The position numbers were made by a program, and so were the translations under genes. The notes below the pieces were generated by a model. The model did no database searches, was not told the DNA's origin, and worked only from the letters and a program-made list of their open reading frames with translations. Below, one piece after another: positions 6,106 to 6,498 of a stretch of 6,498 nucleotides of DNA (its first letter is position 1; every line of letters begins with the position of its first letter). Source of the stretch: an uncultured delta proteobacterium (GTDB taxonomy: Bacteria > Myxococcota_A > Bradymonadia > REDH01); assembly GCA_903912275.1 (NCBI GenBank), contig CAIWGR010000242.1:1-6498 (forward strand). The letters are read 5' to 3'.

Positions 6106-6498
6106 ATGCGGCTGAGCGGCGGCGTCAGCAACCTCTCCTTCGCCTTCCGCGGCAACACGGAGGTGCGTGAGGCACTCAACGCGGCCTTCCTCTACCACGC
6201 CATCGCGGCCGGTCTGGACATGGGCATCGTGAATGCTGGCCAGCTCGCCGTCTATCGCGAGATTGAGCCCACGCTGCTGCGAATGGTCGAAGACCTCATC
6301 CTGAACCGTCGGCCCGACGCCACCGAACGGCTCGTCGCACACGCTGCGACCATGGTTGCGTCGGTGCGTGCGGAGGCCAAGGTGGATGCCTGGCGGAGCG
6401 GCACCGTAACCGAGCGGCTTACCCATGCGCTGGTGCAGGGAATCGACGCCTTCATCGAGGCAGACACCGAGGAGGCCCTCGCCGAGCTGGGGCGACCG
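6106..6498 (+). pseudogene. metH: Methionine synthase continuation downstream of the TAA (partial, runs off right edge)
   Basis: This stretch, in the same frame as the upstream metH part, encodes the rest of the folate-binding barrel (SGGVSNLSFAFRGN, VNAGQLAVY, VEDLILNRRPDATERL) and the start of the helical cap of the cobalamin-binding module (from about W at 6391, with VQGIDAFIEADTEEAL). The match to MetH is continuous and undamaged apart from the stop. The codons from 6091 also belong to it, but the first available ATG is 6106, fifteen bases after the TAA, giving MRLSGGVSN. No good ribosome binding site precedes it (GAGA at 6092-6095 is weak). It is therefore either the tail of a nonsense-mutated gene, a correctly read gene in which the TAA is a sequencing error, or, less likely, a second polypeptide made by reinitiation. 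The barrel is cut within a domain, which argues against an evolved split. Confidence 0.75.

Noticed and set aside
6070..6120. Frameshift or programmed slippage as the cause of the metH interruption
   Set aside because: The reading frame is the same before and after the TAA and the residue count matches the family, so no indel or slippage is needed.
4630..6426. 598-codon open frame on the minus strand opposite metH
   Set aside because: The opposite strand carries unmistakable MetH motifs on both sides of the TAA; the antisense frame has a His/Arg/Asp-rich shadow composition and no recognisable domain, as expected from GC-rich codon use.

Overview
The window is a compact, GC-rich bacterial segment (GC-rich third positions, long antisense shadow frames, genes overlapping by a few bases). 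No phage, transposon, CRISPR, rRNA or tRNA signal is visible. The gene set (SbcCD nuclease, an EpsC-type serine acetyltransferase, a CysK-type cysteine synthase, a PrxQ/BCP peroxiredoxin and cobalamin-dependent methionine synthase) is housekeeping and fits a free-living, GC-rich bacterium. The phylum cannot be fixed from sequence reading alone.

Layout. Positions 1-1308 on the minus strand carry the end of an sbcD-sbcC operon read leftwards: complete sbcD, then the first 19 codons of sbcC, joined by an ATGA overlap. Positions 1309-1595 are a divergent intergenic region with an AT-rich patch holding a dyad (1395-1425) and a perfect 15-bp direct repeat (1466-1480 and 1488-1502). Positions 1596-3887 on the plus strand form a tight three-gene operon: cysK, cysE four bases later, and an unrecognised 174-residue gene starting in an ATGA overlap with cysE. 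It converges on bcp (3850-4314, minus). The 38-bp stop-to-stop overlap of these two genes is itself a nested inverted repeat. A 111-bp divergent spacer separates bcp from metH, which runs off the right edge.

The operon genes supply cysteine: CysE makes O-acetylserine and CysK converts it with sulfide to cysteine. MetH methylates homocysteine to methionine. BCP is a thiol peroxidase. The centre and right of the window therefore have a sulfur amino acid and thiol theme, and SbcCD is an unrelated DNA-end-processing neighbour.

The most striking observation is that metH is interrupted by an in-frame TAA at 6088-6090, inside the folate-binding TIM barrel. Highly conserved MetH sequence continues in the same frame with no gain or loss of residues, up to the window end. 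It could be a recent nonsense mutation, a sequencing or assembly error, readthrough, or a gene split with reinitiation at ATG 6106. I see no convincing evidence of a wholly new multi-gene system. The unknown gene coupled to cysE is the best candidate for unexplored biology.
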